From Gorsachius magnificus (lineage: Eukaryota; Chordata; Aves; Pelecaniformes; Ardeidae), in the NCBI GenBank assembly GCA_034008185.1, contig CM067082.1, forward strand, positions 11,206,984-11,270,983: 64,000 bases of DNA, in the 5' to 3' direction. Under the pieces are notes generated by a model that did no database searches, had not been told where the DNA came from, and worked only from the letters and a program-made list of their open reading frames with translations. Of the stretch, positions 38,895 to 52,000 are shown one piece after another (position 1 is the stretch's first letter; each line of letters opens with the position of its first letter). The position numbers and the translations under genes are program-made.

Positions 38895-39395
38895 ACTGTT
38901 CTGGGCTCCCCAGTTCAAGAAAGATGAGGAACTCCCAGAAAGAGTCCAGAGGAGAGCAAATAGGATGATTAAGGGACTGGAGCATCTCCCCTATGAGGAA
39001 AGGCTGAGAGAGTTGCGCTTGTTCAGCCTGAAGAAGAGAAGACTGAGAAGGGATCTCATCAACACATACAAATATCTTAAGGATGGAAGTCAAGAGGATG
39101 GAGCCAGTCTCTTTGCAGTGGTGTCCAGCGACAGGACAAGGGGCAGTGGGTACAAACTGAAACATAAGAGTTTTCAGTTGAATATGAGGAAAAACTTCTT
39201 TACTCTGAGGGTGATGGAGCACTGGAACAGGCTGCCCAGGGGGGTTGTGGAGTCTCCTTCTCTGGAGATATTCAAAGCCTGCCTGGATGAAGTCCTGTGT
39301 AACATGCTCTAGGAGAACCTGCTTTAGCAGGGGGGTTGGACTGGATGATTTCCCAAGGTCCCTTCCAACCCTTGCGATTCTGTGATTCTGTGATT
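38895..39395 (+). mobile_element. CR1 LINE 3' fragment, distinct subfamily
   Basis: The fragment starts at TTCTGGGCTCCCCAGTTCAA, a CR1 ORF2 segment, and keeps a 115-codon open C-terminus (38965-39312) with [22 protein letters not shown] and [18 protein letters not shown]. The 3' end uses ATTCTGTG units (GATTCTGTGATTCTGTGAT) in place of the ATTCTATG units of its neighbours, which marks a separate subfamily. Confidence 0.93.
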
Positions 39396-42300
39396 TAGTG
39401 AAGTAATTTTAAATGGTGTAAACAAAGTTGTGATCAGGTCTAGAGGTCAAAATTTGTGCTCATTTTCTAGCAATTCTATTCCTTTTTATTCTGAAAACTG
39501 GATAAGCATTAAATTTCTTGCATTAAATATCAAACCCAAAGTCCAAGGCTTCAGTAGGGACACGGCATCTACAAAGCCTTCATTAACTGTGCTGCGAAGC
39601 TTTGAAGCTCCGCTGTGCAACTATTAGCTGATCTTATTTAACAAATAGTGCTGTAGGCCTATGTGTTGTTTGTGACTGAGCAGGTGATGATTTTCTCTTC
39701 GCCGCCACCAGTCAAGGACTTTCCACTACCAGGACCCAGGTTCCAGCTCTGGGGTCAGAGGTCCAGGCTGTAGCAGGGGAAAAGGGAAATGTTATCTCCA
39801 TTGATTTCTAGTTCAAAGAAAGCTTTTTTGCTTTCACACTTCAAAAAACACAGACTATCAGATCATCTCACAGCCAGGTTAATAGTGGGGTTTGTTTTAT
39901 TTCATGGTTAACGTGCTTGTTATGTTTAGTGCTCGTAGGAATAGAAACTGCTCAAATGGCAATTCTGTCTCTGTAGTCTCTAAATTCCTTTCCAAATCTA
40001 TAGGCTGTTAATACCGACAAGATTGTTTTCACTGACTCAAACTTAAAAACAATCTCTTAGGTCCAGTTTTTCCTTACAGATGCAAGCAATTGTATACACG
40101 AGGCCACTATACAGTGACAAAGTTATTTTGCTTATTTTCAAATGAGATGTCATATTTCAGAGACCAGATCTAATGCACCGAATAAAAACACATGCATCCT
40201 GGACTGGGTTGTGAAACCCCATCTTCTGGTGATGGCCATTTGATGAGCAGATGGTAAGAAGTATCTATTTATGCCAGGTCAAGGTCAGGCCCCAGGATGT
40301 ACGAAGCATGAGACTGGTACTGCAAGTACAATAAGGTTCGTGCATACCTGTCGATGACTTCACAGGAACGGGAGCAGGAAGACAAACAGGATACAAGGTG
40401 GGAGAGGTTAAGAGATTATTGCTCTGATTATAAGCGCTAGAATACTTAAAGCAAGAGAGACCCATAGTAAATCCCAGTAAAAATGGGGAGAGGATGCATG
40501 CTACAAGAAAGATAAGACAAAATTTATTCTATGTCATTTTAGGCATCTCTGAATTTTGTGGATTTCATGTTAAGCCTGATGGCCAAAGGAAAGTAATAAA
40601 TGCTACAGACCTCACTAAAGAGCTTGAATATTTATCAGTGGAGGTTTGCTCTTCCATTCCTGGCAGACTGGTCAACATGAATGCTGCCGTGCTGCCCCTG
40701 TGGAGCCCAGGGAAGGCAGGATGCACCAGTTGTGGACTTATTCCCAAAAGATTCCTGTAATCTCAGGAGTGAGCCAGCCCCAGTGAAATCCACCCAAACG
40801 TGGTATATGATCCAGTCTAAGGGAGTCCTAAAAGGAACACAAATAATGGCTAGGATATGTAATCACATTGAGAAACTGTTTGGAAGAGACACTTTTTCTG
40901 ATTGCTGTGTAAATGGTCCCAAGACTTGCATAAAAGCACTAGCTAACATGACTACACAAATCCTTTACTTGCAAAGGCAAATAAGATAAGGATTTTCTGT
41001 TCTGTTGCCATTGAGTCTTTGAAGCAGTGGCAGTCTAGACAAATCAAGTTTTGCTCAACCTCCCATTACAGATGAAATAAATAAGCCTAGAAGGAAAACA
41101 CATAAAGTTACAATGCTTTAACTGTAGGGGGAAAAACAGAGTGAGAGAGAAAAAGGCCATCATAGACAACTCAAAAGGTTTTGCATTTTTCAGTGTCTGC
41201 GGTCTGGCAGCTACTTTCAGAGATTACAATTATTGCAAGGAAACAACCCATCTGTCTCAGAAAGGTAAGAGAGTATAAGAAGTAAAAGGCTAACACTTTA
41301 AAGTCAAGCTAGGCCTTTGGCATTCACATCAGCGAATTACCAAGTAATACATGCCCCTGAAACCCTGCCAGCCTGCACTGTGGCTCCTTATCTACCTGAA
41401 ATAGAGCACTGTTACTGGGCTTCTTCTGACAGGAAGAAGACTTTCTCATACCTAGAAGGCACCTCGTAAAATGATCAGGCAGCAAATTTAACAAGCCAAA
41501 GGAAATTTTTTTTGGCACAACACATAACACCGTTTGGATGTGGAGCGCAATGCTCTGAATGGGTTGAAAAGGGGGTTGGCAGATGCATAAAGGAGAGGCC
41601 CACTGCTGGTCATTAAACGTGATTATTGGGAGAAAACTCCCAAGCTGCTGACTGCCGAAAGGGGGGATGCCAGGGAAGGGTCACGCTGCATGGAAACCTT
41701 GTTCCTTACATCCTTTCCTATAATGTCCTCCACCGGAAAATGTAAGAGTAATGACACTGGGCTGGGTGAAGTCAGTCTGTCTTGTGCTTCAGCAGTCATG
41801 CTGCTACCTTGTCTGCTGCTCCTTGTCTCGAAGCTCGTGAAGATAATTTTGAAATGCCATGTCTCAGTTCGGGGCTTGCCCCTTCCTCTGCTCCAGCTCT
41901 GTTGTAGGTACTAGAGAGATCCATTTCTCTGGTCCTCAGCCACTATGTAATCCACATGGTTAAGCGTGTCATGTCAGTTTATCGTAGCTGTTAATGTCAC
42001 AGTTTTCCTATATGATGGGCTTAGCTGCAGCTTCTCAGGGTAACAGATTTCCTCCTTACTACAGAGAAACAAAGGGAAAATGAATGGAAAAAGGGGAAAG
42101 GGGTAGGAGTAAAACATAGGAAACAAAGGACTGAGAGAAAGATGGTCAGAATTATGTGTGAAGCAGGCTGGTGTTTGTCTCCTCCTCAAACATATATTTT
42201 TAAAGTCCATGCTTTGATGAACTTGCCTGATTGACAGTGGTGAAGGAGGTTGCTTTGGTCAGCCCTGTCTATAGACCACAAGACTGTGATATTATTTATA

Positions 42301-45300
42301 TTGGAAGACAGGGCTGTTGATGGAAAACAAAAACTTGCCTCATCTTAAAATACCTCCCCTACCCCCAAGGTTATTTACACTCCTGACATGCAGCAGTTAC
42401 CTTACCCGTCCCCCCCTCAAATTTGGATAGCCGTGCCAGGAACGACAGCACTGTGCCTGACAGCACGGTGCTCCCCTGTGGACCATTAGGATTTCTTGCA
42501 ATGCAGTGTTGCTGTCAAACTGTGAGATAAATGTATGTGTCCTCACAGGCACACCAGGAGATGTGGAACGGTTCTGGGGGATGCTCAGGGCTTAACTGAT
42601 GTAGCTGGTGTCTTCACAGCAAAGGAAACAGGTTGCCAGACTGAGTGAGAGCTAAATCCAGCCTCTGAGTTGACACCTTGCTATGCATGGCTGAGGTGAT
42701 TTTGGGGGGTGGGTGAGAGGAAGGTGTGAAACCTGAAGTATAAGAGTCCAGATTAAATCTGGAATGAGTATATTCCCTAAAGGCATAGTCTGATCTTTGA
42801 TTTTCTCTAGGTCACAAACTCCTTCTCAGGTCAGGACAAACCTCATTGTGGTACTAGTACTGCTGTGCTGCTATTCAAAATTGATGCGTTGCCCACAGGG
42901 TTAAGGCTATTTTCTCTTATGATCTGAAGCAATCTACACTTTTATTGGAGTTCCTGAGAAAACAGTTTACTACCGTCAAATCTCAAACTTTGTCGAGCAT
43001 GCATCAGTCCTTACCCCATCCCAAGTGAGATATTTTATGGTTTCATTTCTGTTGGGATTTTTGTATTTTGCTTAATGGATACTGGATATAACATAGAACC
43101 ACACATTAATACAGGACACAAGCCCACTCAAGCTGGCATTCAACATATGCCTGGCAGTAAAGTAGCTGAGAGATATTTCTGCCAGAGACATGAGGCCAAT
43201 GAAATGAAACGATTCAACTCCCCTTTTAGATTATTTGTGATTGAACTTGATTCTAGCATGGAGGAAAACAAAACCTTATTTCAATAAATGTCATAAATTC
43301 AGTGAAGTATCTGAGGCTGGAACTTGCATTTTCTAGTTAACATTTCAGCAGACCCATCTCCTAGGCTACATGGGAATGGTAAAAGAGTTTCACCCTTGCA
43401 TTTTGCTGCCTCAAAACCAGGTGAAGGTTGGATTTCAACTCCACAGTGAAACTGTCTGCAGTAGGGGACCAATCCACATTACATCACATCTGTGACTTCC
43501 TCCCACAGGATCCATCTGAAGTCACCAACTCCTATAAAGAGTCACAATATGGAGTTTCATCCAGGTCCTCTCTAAGTGGAAAAGCCTGCCTCTTTTTTGC
43601 TTATTCATCTGTTAAAAAAAAAAAAAAAATCCACTGCCACTTCCATGTTTACACTTTTACAGTTTCAGAACAAACCATGTTTGTTTATGAGGCAGCAGCT
43701 AATAAATATCCTGCTTTTTATGTGCTCGTAAGGTTCCCTGGGCCCTCTGCACTGCCAAGCTCACAGTGTGCTGGTTCTGGGTTGAACTGGGGAGGCAATT
43801 AAGCAAATTGGTACCCTCTCTCAAAAAGCTACTGCATCAGGGAGGATGAATAAATAATTGAAACCTTATCTTTGCTTCTAAATGCAAAGGAAATTTTTGG
43901 TAGTTTGCATCCCTCTAATGGAGCTGAGAGTCACAGAGGATGCAAATTGGAGATTTTAGTTCAAGCTGCACATAGTCCAAGTTATACCATAGTATGCGCA
44001 TTTTTCCCCCGCTCCTTTGACCCCAGATCAAGCTGATAAAACTGTTGTTTGACACCTCAGTCTTGAACTCAGACAAAAATGATGCTGCTGTGCAGCAAAA
44101 GTGCTGTGCAGCAAAAGTGCTTACTAGAAGGCAAAGGCTGTCTTAGCACCAGAGATTTCATGGGTCTCCTTTGTGCTTCCACATATGAAACCCCTTCAGC
44201 TGGGTCCAAAAGGAATAGGGAAAAGAAAGATAAAGAGGAGAGGCTAAAGGAATTGCTTGTGTCTTCCTTCTTGTTCTTCAGAGAAACAGCTCATCTTTGA
44301 CTTTCCTAACGGCCATTATTCTTCTGAAAGAATGGAGAGAAAGTAGTAAAACCTTCCTTTTCCCTCACCATGAACCTACTGCTGTTTTCCTTTCTCCCTC
44401 ATGCCCAAAGAACATGGAAATATTAATCCTGAAAGTAAAGTGACATATTTTCCACTCTTTCTTCTACACACATTTCCATTCTATTGTTCATTCCTTGGGG
44501 ACTTCTGAGCCATCCTAGTGTCTGAATTATCTTGAATCTGTGATATACAAGCTCAAAAATTGTGATGCCATGCTGGATGTGACAAATATTTGTGTTACTG
44601 ACTTGATTACCTGCCCTACATGTTTAGTCTGTGCTTTTGTGAAGTGGTAAGAGTGATTCAGGCAACTTGGTTCAAGCCTCATCTGCAGTAGCTTTGTGTC
44701 ATCATCTCCCATATGTTTCCTTCATCCTGGTGGTCTAAAATCCTCTGTGATACTGGACAGCTGTCAGCAAGGAAGAATGTGTCAAGAAATAACGTGCATG
44801 AATGGAATCACAATCTGTTGCTCATACACCTCAGTCTTCCTTATTTAGTGTTTCTCCTTTTTTTGAACCACTTCTACCATTTTTCCTACATTTCCAATTC
44901 CTACTGCTGAGTGGTCTTAGGTCTTTCAGCTTCCCTCCCCTGAATAATCTGCCATTCTTATTTCCCTTATATTCTTTACTTGCCAATTCTTTCCTCAGGG
45001 GTCCTTGTGCAGAAGGTTGATACTCTCCTTTCAAATTAATTACCACACATGCATACATACATACTCAAGGCGCTGTCTCCGATCTACAGCCAAAACACCT
45101 CTTCATACTTTTCCACAGTCCATCCTCTGCATTATCTCCATTAATCTCTGTCCCTGCAAATTTTTCTCCATAGTTACCATTCTATTTCTTTCTCCTCATT
45201 TCAGACATTTTCTGGAGGTAACTGGGTGACAGAAATGAGGTGCTCTCATTTCATCTTACATATTTCTCAGTAAGAATAGTAGAAGTTGTCTCTGCCTTAA

Positions 45301-45840
45301 TGACTCCCATTCTCGCAGGAGAATGTACTACTGTGTGCTCTGCCTCATCCCTGGGATACATTTTATGCAAGAGAGCTGGGAAGAGACAACTGGGGCTTTG
45401 CTTATAGAGTCCAAGGCTCCAGATGCGGCTTTGGGAGCTGCTATAAACTACTTGCTGTAAGGAAGTTATTCCTGCTGAGGACCAGAAGCAGGTTAGGTAG
45501 GCAACAAACTTGTTGGTGTCAGTGATCTCTGTTAGCTTTATATCATTTCAGAGCTCTCTTCCAGTGAGGAGATTCTCCATCTAGGTGTTGCAGTCAGTTG
45601 ACAGCTTTGCTTCCTAAAGGAGCAGATCCAGATGAGAATCTCTCTTTATAATTATTCTATCCTTGTTCATTTTCCCAAACCTGAAATAATTAGGCTAGGC
45701 TAATAAAAATATTTTATGCCATGCACAAGGAAATACCATGTTCCACCTCTCCTTCCCTGAAGGTATTTCCCCCCTTCCCCACTCCTCTCCTGCTCTCCCC
45801 TCCTTTTCTTTGCATCTAGTCCTGAGAGATGGGAACTCAC
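39396..45840. other. Stretch without a recognised gene
   Basis: About 6.4 kb with no supported coding sequence. It holds a 16-bp tandem duplication at 44087-44118 and an A run at 43613-43629. A plus-strand open frame around 40494-40760 looks partly protein-like but lacks a good donor and is not called. Confidence 0.4.
44087..44118. repeat. 16-bp perfect tandem duplication
   Basis: GCTGTGCAGCAAAAGT occurs twice, head to tail, without mismatch. Each unit contains a small self-complementary GCTG-TG-CAGC core. Confidence 0.85.
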
Positions 45841-46046
45841 TGCTTATTGTGCAGCATCCTGATTTTCTGTTTCAGTTGATCCTGCTTTGCTGCTCTAAGT
45901 TTTTCTTCAGCTGCAGCTTGTGAGCTATGAATCCTTTTTTTGCCAAGTGCAGAGTTCATACTTTCCCTTGATTTACCAGCAGTAAAATATTGTCTGATCA
46001 GATGTCTTAGCACAACGCTATCCTCATCTAAGGATGACATTGTTAC
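45841..46046 (-). CDS. Candidate internal exon of an unrecognised gene
   Basis: A 206-bp block on the minus strand that looks like an internal coding exon. It is preceded by a pyrimidine-rich acceptor (TCTGTTTTTCTTTGAAAG) and followed at once by a GTGAGT donor. The frame is closed by a TGA just inside the upstream intron and by a TGA formed across the donor, so the open part fills almost exactly the space between the splice sites. It enters in phase 0 and leaves two bases of an unfinished codon. The roughly 68 residues begin V-T-M-S-S-L-D-E-D. They then become basic, charged and probably helical (AAAEEKLRAAKQDQLKQKIR), as in a coiled coil. I do not recognise the family. Its phase fits the block at 56.8-57.2 kb on the same strand. 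A chance open frame is still possible. Confidence 0.42.
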
Positions 46047-49000
46047 CTTTCAAAGAAAAACAGAGCTTCACTTGAAGATAAAAAGGCAGAGAGCTGAAGA
46101 ATGTAAACAGAGTTTAGATTCCCTTATCACAGTTAAAGAAGAAAAAAATATGCCAAACTATTTTAAACAGAGGCCTTATATAAGGAAGTCTGCAAAATCA
46201 CTTCCCATTTCATAGGACAGGATATGCCAAAGAAGTGATACAGCTTGGCACAAATAACAAAGATAATTTCAACTTTATTTAAATACTACAAGGACATTTA
46301 AAGACATCTCAGGACATAAATCCCATTTTGATTACATTCTTCAGCTTTGCTTTAATGTTCGTCTTTTTTCTGGGTAGAAGGGGAAACTAAGAGGATAGTC
46401 AAAACTTGTGGTTTGTAAAAATCATGAGCATCCTGTAAGCAGGTCTGGAAATTAAAACCTTACATTTCTTCTCCGTGCAAGCTTAGAGAAGGAAGCCAGC
46501 ATTTAATCTTCTCTTCATTGCTTTACTGGAACCCTTTTATCGCTTATGGCAACCTGGAAGGTGAGAGGTAATTTAAACTCTAATTGTCTCAATAAGAGCC
46601 AAGCAAAGAAAACAAAACTATATTAAAACAAACAGCCTGAACAGCCACTGAATCTATCCTCTGTCAGACTTACCACCCTGGAGACACTGATGAATGGGTC
46701 AGAATTCAAATATTGTAGGCTAGGGTGGCTGATGAGAACTGCCCCTGCTGGCTGCTAAACAGATGGGCACCCTCAAACTCACACAGCCATGCACATATCC
46801 TCCAACTGATGGAAATCAGCACTTCTCTGCAGGAGTCAATAAAGAGATATCAATATTCAGCAGCTGGGAATCTGGCCTATACGATTTTCAATTTGGGTTA
46901 AGCTCAGGGTTCACAAGTGTTGAATCCAAGAACAAGATGTGAAAGGTCCCTCAGGACTTTGCCATGTGTAAGTGCCAGTAAAAACCGCACAAGCATCAAG
47001 TACCCGCACCAATGCAGACCCTCGTGTCTTGCACACATACAAGGTTCACAAGAGAAATGACAACTTGAGAGAGCTGTAAGAATTTAATTAGGAGTGCAAT
47101 CCTATAGGCATCTTGTTCTTAAACCAGTTACGTTAGACAGATGAGTAATGATATTAAAAGCCAGTAGCTTGTGTCCCACAGGGAGAAAAGCGGGAATTTT
47201 GTACTGTTGGGGGAAAAAAAAAAACCCATCTGTTTTCCATTAGGAAATGGTTCTGCAGTGTGACACAAAGAACTGTGTATGGTTTAGTTCATACTGGCTT
47301 TAATTCTGCTCCCTCAATGAAAACTCTCTAAAAATCATTGTATTAAGAGAGTAAGGGGGAAGGAGTGACAGAGAACTCAATGGAAAAAGAATGTATATAC
47401 AAATTACAGGCCCAGCCTAAATCCTATGCTCCCGGTCCACACAGTGGGAAGAATAATTCAAGTCAGGGAAAACACCAATTAGGCCTACAGCATACATGAC
47501 ACACTTTGTTTAAATAAACCAACCTGCCTCTTCATTTTAATTCAATGCCAAAATGCAAACTAAATATAAAGCAAAAGAACCACTCCTCCGTGTCCTAGAA
47601 GACAATAGTAGATGTCTCGCTAAGCTCTGCCAACTGCTGAAATTCAGAGTGGGTAGCATCTATCCACAGGGTTGACATACAGAATGCTGATCAATAAAGT
47701 CAATCCTGGAAAGGAGAGTTGGACATTTTAAGGTGTTATTCGTTGCTAACATACGCACAGATGCTATAAATCTTCCAAGTATTCCAGAATCTTTAAAAAT
47801 AGTCCACAAAAATATTTGTAAAACTCAGACACAGTGGGAGACCTTCACTTGTGCATCCCTGCTCAATGGTCTCACTGGAGTTTAAAATGGTCCAATGATT
47901 CCAGCATATGCAATGAGACTGTTCCTCCCAGGTGTGCAACGCAATGACCTCAGGGTGCACCATATGCGCCGTGGCTCAAGCGCTGCTGATTCAAGTGACA
48001 TTTTCAAAGGTATCTAAGTCATGAGTTGGAGTTGAGAAACCAGATCCTCTAGGTAAATTTTGATCATCTCTCTCCAGATGTGGCATTATTCCAGCCTGTG
48101 TCCAAGGGCACAAAGGAGGAAAGGCTCCTTGAAAAATATCTTCACCAACCTTGTGTGAGGCTGGGCGCAATCCGCTTCTAAATTATCTAAGGAAAGCAGT
48201 TCTGATCTGAGGAGAGAAAAGGACATTTGCTAGAGAAATTTTTTCAGGACGTGGTTATACAATAGCAACTAGAAAGGTCATCATAGGGCATCGACTTGTG
48301 TTTGTTCCTGTGCCTTTCACTGAGAGAGCTTAAAATAAGGTTGGTTTCATCTAGGTAATAACTCAGCCAATTAAAAAAAAGAAAACTAAGAAGAGCCCTG
48401 TTCACTGCTACCTTATAACGTGAGGGAAGTAATGGAGAGATCTTATTGCAATTTGGTGATAGCATCTTTGCTCCTTATGAAGCCAGACAGTTAGTAGAAA
48501 CAACTGCCAAAAATAAGTCCTGTCTCTCCTAGGCAAGGACAAAACAACCTTAACTGGGACAATGGAGGCAGGCTGGAGAGTCTGAAAAGTGAAAGGAAGA
48601 GAGCAATAATCAAAACAAACTTGTTTTGTTCTCACCACTGGGTGTGTCCTCATTTTCGGTGAGGAAGTAGCTTACTTTAACATCCCGATCAGCTGAAAAA
48701 CCTCAGCTTTATCTCAGAAGTTCAATTTTTCACATCCCTTTGCTCTTCCCTTACATCCTGTTGCATTTTCATAATTGACCAGCAGTCTCACTTCAGTGCT
48801 GGTGAGGCTGGTTAATTTGATGACCAAAGCCACTTTCCTTGTGAAACAGCTGCTGTAAAAAAGCTGTTTCTGCATATGTGCCCATACATGTTCTCTTCCC
48901 ATTGCTCCTCAAATGCTGAATGCAGATAAACATTAAGCAGAAGCTCTCTCTTGGAACTTTGAGAGACAAAAAGGCATTGTAAAACAAGCCAGGAAGGTGT

Positions 49001-52000
49001 ATTATTACAGATAAGAAAATAAAGGGCCAGAGAGTCCTCTGTCATCATTCCCAGATGTTTTTTATCCAACCCAAGCACCACTGCACAGGGAACAGCAGCA
49101 TTCCTGCAACTGCTCTGCTGACCTTTCTTCAGATACCTCTCACCTCATAGATGGCCACCGTTTTGCCTTGAATCCGACACAGGAGAAGTTCAGGTCAAGA
49201 TACGCAAATCTTGATGGAGTCCATGATGGTGATGATTCATCAGAGACTGTCTGGAATGAAAGGAAGGTCAAAGTATGATGTCTTTTACCCAGTTATTTCT
49301 TCCCAAGGATTTATGGAAACTGAGTACCAGCAGGTTAAAGAAAGAGAAAATGTCATCATGAAGTGCTGGTGTGAAGCTTTGCTTCATCGATCTCAACTTG
49401 AGAACAGGGGGCACAGACTGAAGGAAGAAGGTGTTACTTGTAAAGAAATGGTGAGAAATTACCCAAGTGGAATTGATAGACCCTACCCTCGGAAAATGAT
49501 TTTGGCATGTGGGATCCTGTAGAACCTGGCACTTCAATCTGCCAAAAGTTTGAATTAAATTAAACCATTTGAAGGAGACTTCTGGGGACTGTTTTCATGT
49601 GGGACCCTGGAGAGTTTTGTGACCAATCAAAAAAAAATCATCATTTTCTTTGGGCCAATGGCATGTGTATGGAGACAGCCTCCAGAAGTTGTAGTTTTCC
49701 TCTTCTGCATCCTCAGCTTTCTGCTATTGACAGCTGCTAGAAATAGGATGGCATGTTATGAAGTTGTTCATAGAGCTATGAGGCCTTTATTTCACTCTGC
49801 TTTCCCAGAATGAAAAACCAAGTCACTGTGCTGAGATGTGATAACTTGTATGGTCCATTGCTGAACAATGGATGTGGAAAGAGGTACTCCTGAAAATAGA
49901 ACCACATCATGCAACAGCTGTACGTGCAACACCAAGGGCAGTACCAAACCCAGAAACCCTACGGATTTGAAACACCTGACACATAAACAGTCACCTGGGG
50001 CTTTGCTCACTGCTGGATGCTTTTTTAGGCAACCCCTGAGACACTGCAAGTTTCATTGGGGTGGAAGAAATGATGGCAGTAATAGGTTAATCAGAGCTAG
50101 CTGGTTAAAAATAAAACCACGTAGTTTGCGCAGGTGCTCTGTCTTAAAACAGGATGTGGGGTAAGCTGTGAACATCTTCAGAAATGGCTCTTTGGGTGGC
50201 GCCAAGAATATAGACTCTTTAGCAACTTTTCTATTTAACCTGTGTGGTTTCCTGTAGACTGCTTTTCTGTGACTTCTCAGAATAGTGTGCAGGTCATAGG
50301 ATAGTTTTGTTGATGAACATGGAATCATCCCATTTAAGCTGCACAGATAATGATCAGCGCTAAAACACACTTACCCAGGCAGAGTCCTCTGCTTGCCACT
50401 TCCAGAACTCAGTAGCTTGTTTTTCTTGGTAGCGGTGCTGAACTGCAGGTTGGATATATTTCCAAATCCAGTCACCTTTTTTATCTCAGTTAGGGTTTCA
50501 TAACTTTAGTTTCCTCTGTTTTCGCTATGAATTTGGGATCAAACATAATTCCTGCTCCCTCCTCACCCTCCGCTACTCAGGCACTGCAAGGTCTCGAACA
50601 AGAGCACGGTAATAATCTAAAGAAAACCCATGATGACCTTTACATTCATAGGATCATCCACTGTGACCAGGAAGGAGCAGCCTCTGAATGACAAAGTTTA
50701 TTATTTTGTTTTACTAGTGTATTTGGCTTAAAATTATTTAACAGTTGTGCAGCAATCACTGCCATAAAAACGCAAGCTACTAAGATTTTGATGCTCTACA
50801 GCAGGGAATGAAGCCAAACATATCAGCCTTGAGCTGTCTACTTTTCTGTCCTTAAATTGAGCTCATTGGAGCAAAGAAGTCCCTTCTAGAGCATCTGAAC
50901 CATCATGTCTCTGACCTGAAAGGAATACTTAATATTAGCAGCAACCTTTGCATAGCTTTTACTGAGAAATGGCAGGCAAGTGGGTACCAGGGCTGTGAAA
51001 GTTCATCATTCATCCCTCCGTGCCCTCCTCACCCCTTTGTATTTTCTCCAGAAGTTACAATGAACATGACTGATACCTCAAACATTTATCAGAAGGAATA
51101 GTGTGATCTTTTCCATGTTCACGGTGGCTAGACATCTCCATTTCATCACATGCACAGATATCTTGTGCTATGCCTGTGCTACAGGCTGCCCATGCAGTGA
51201 GTCTCACCACTGCCATTCAAGGTCATAGAAAATACTCACATTGTAATGTCAGATTTTAAGGAGATCGCTACTAAAGATTGTATTGCTGTTTCTTATCTTT
51301 CCCACATTTTATTCTAATCCCTAGCGTGAATACAACACCTAGCAAAATATGTATGTTTTTGGAGCTCAGAATTGCTGGGGTTCTCAGGTCTCAATAGTTT
51401 CCTCATTTTGAAGAACTGGATAACAAGGTAGGTTGCAAGATAAGCAATTTTCTGCCCACGCATGGAAAGGGTGTGGCACTCAGCAGCTTCTCAGCTATCT
51501 ACGCAGAAAAAACACATCTCACTTTTGATCATCACAGCCCTGTAATACTACTCACACACAAACCCAAAAGTTTGTAAACTACTTGGCAAACTGTGGTATT
51601 TGTAACCACCAAGTAGATCCAAGAGAATTGTTTCTTTTGTTGTTTCCCCTCAAGGTAAACAGTATTGCTAATAGCAACGCTGTGAAAATTCAATACATTG
51701 ACAGAACAATTTTCACTGTGAAGTACTTTACGACCTAGAAATTTGGTTGTGGAGAGTCTGATATGTCATTACCCAGGTTTCTGCCAGCAGTGTGGGATGC
51801 AGTCGTTCTGAAGGGAAACATTTCCATCAGCAACTAATAAGGAGACTTCAGAGCAGCAAATTCTACACGTTGCCCAGCAACTTTCTCAGACATCAGAAAT
51901 GCCAGAATTTTCTTGCAAATGGTGTTGAGGTACTTTTAATGATCATAGCTGTGAAGGCCTTGTGCTTCTGTCTCACAGAAGGCATGACACCTTCAAAACA

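Noticed and set aside
40494..40760. Plus-strand frame with acceptor-like TTTTAG and a protein-like first half
   Set aside because: There is no consensus donor, the second half has low-quality composition, and no family is recognised.
49211..49522. 103-codon plus-strand frame, with two similar GTGGGA(T/C)CCTG phrases about 90 bp apart downstream
   Set aside because: No splice sites or family. The repeated phrase is short and imperfect, too little to call a repeat or gene.
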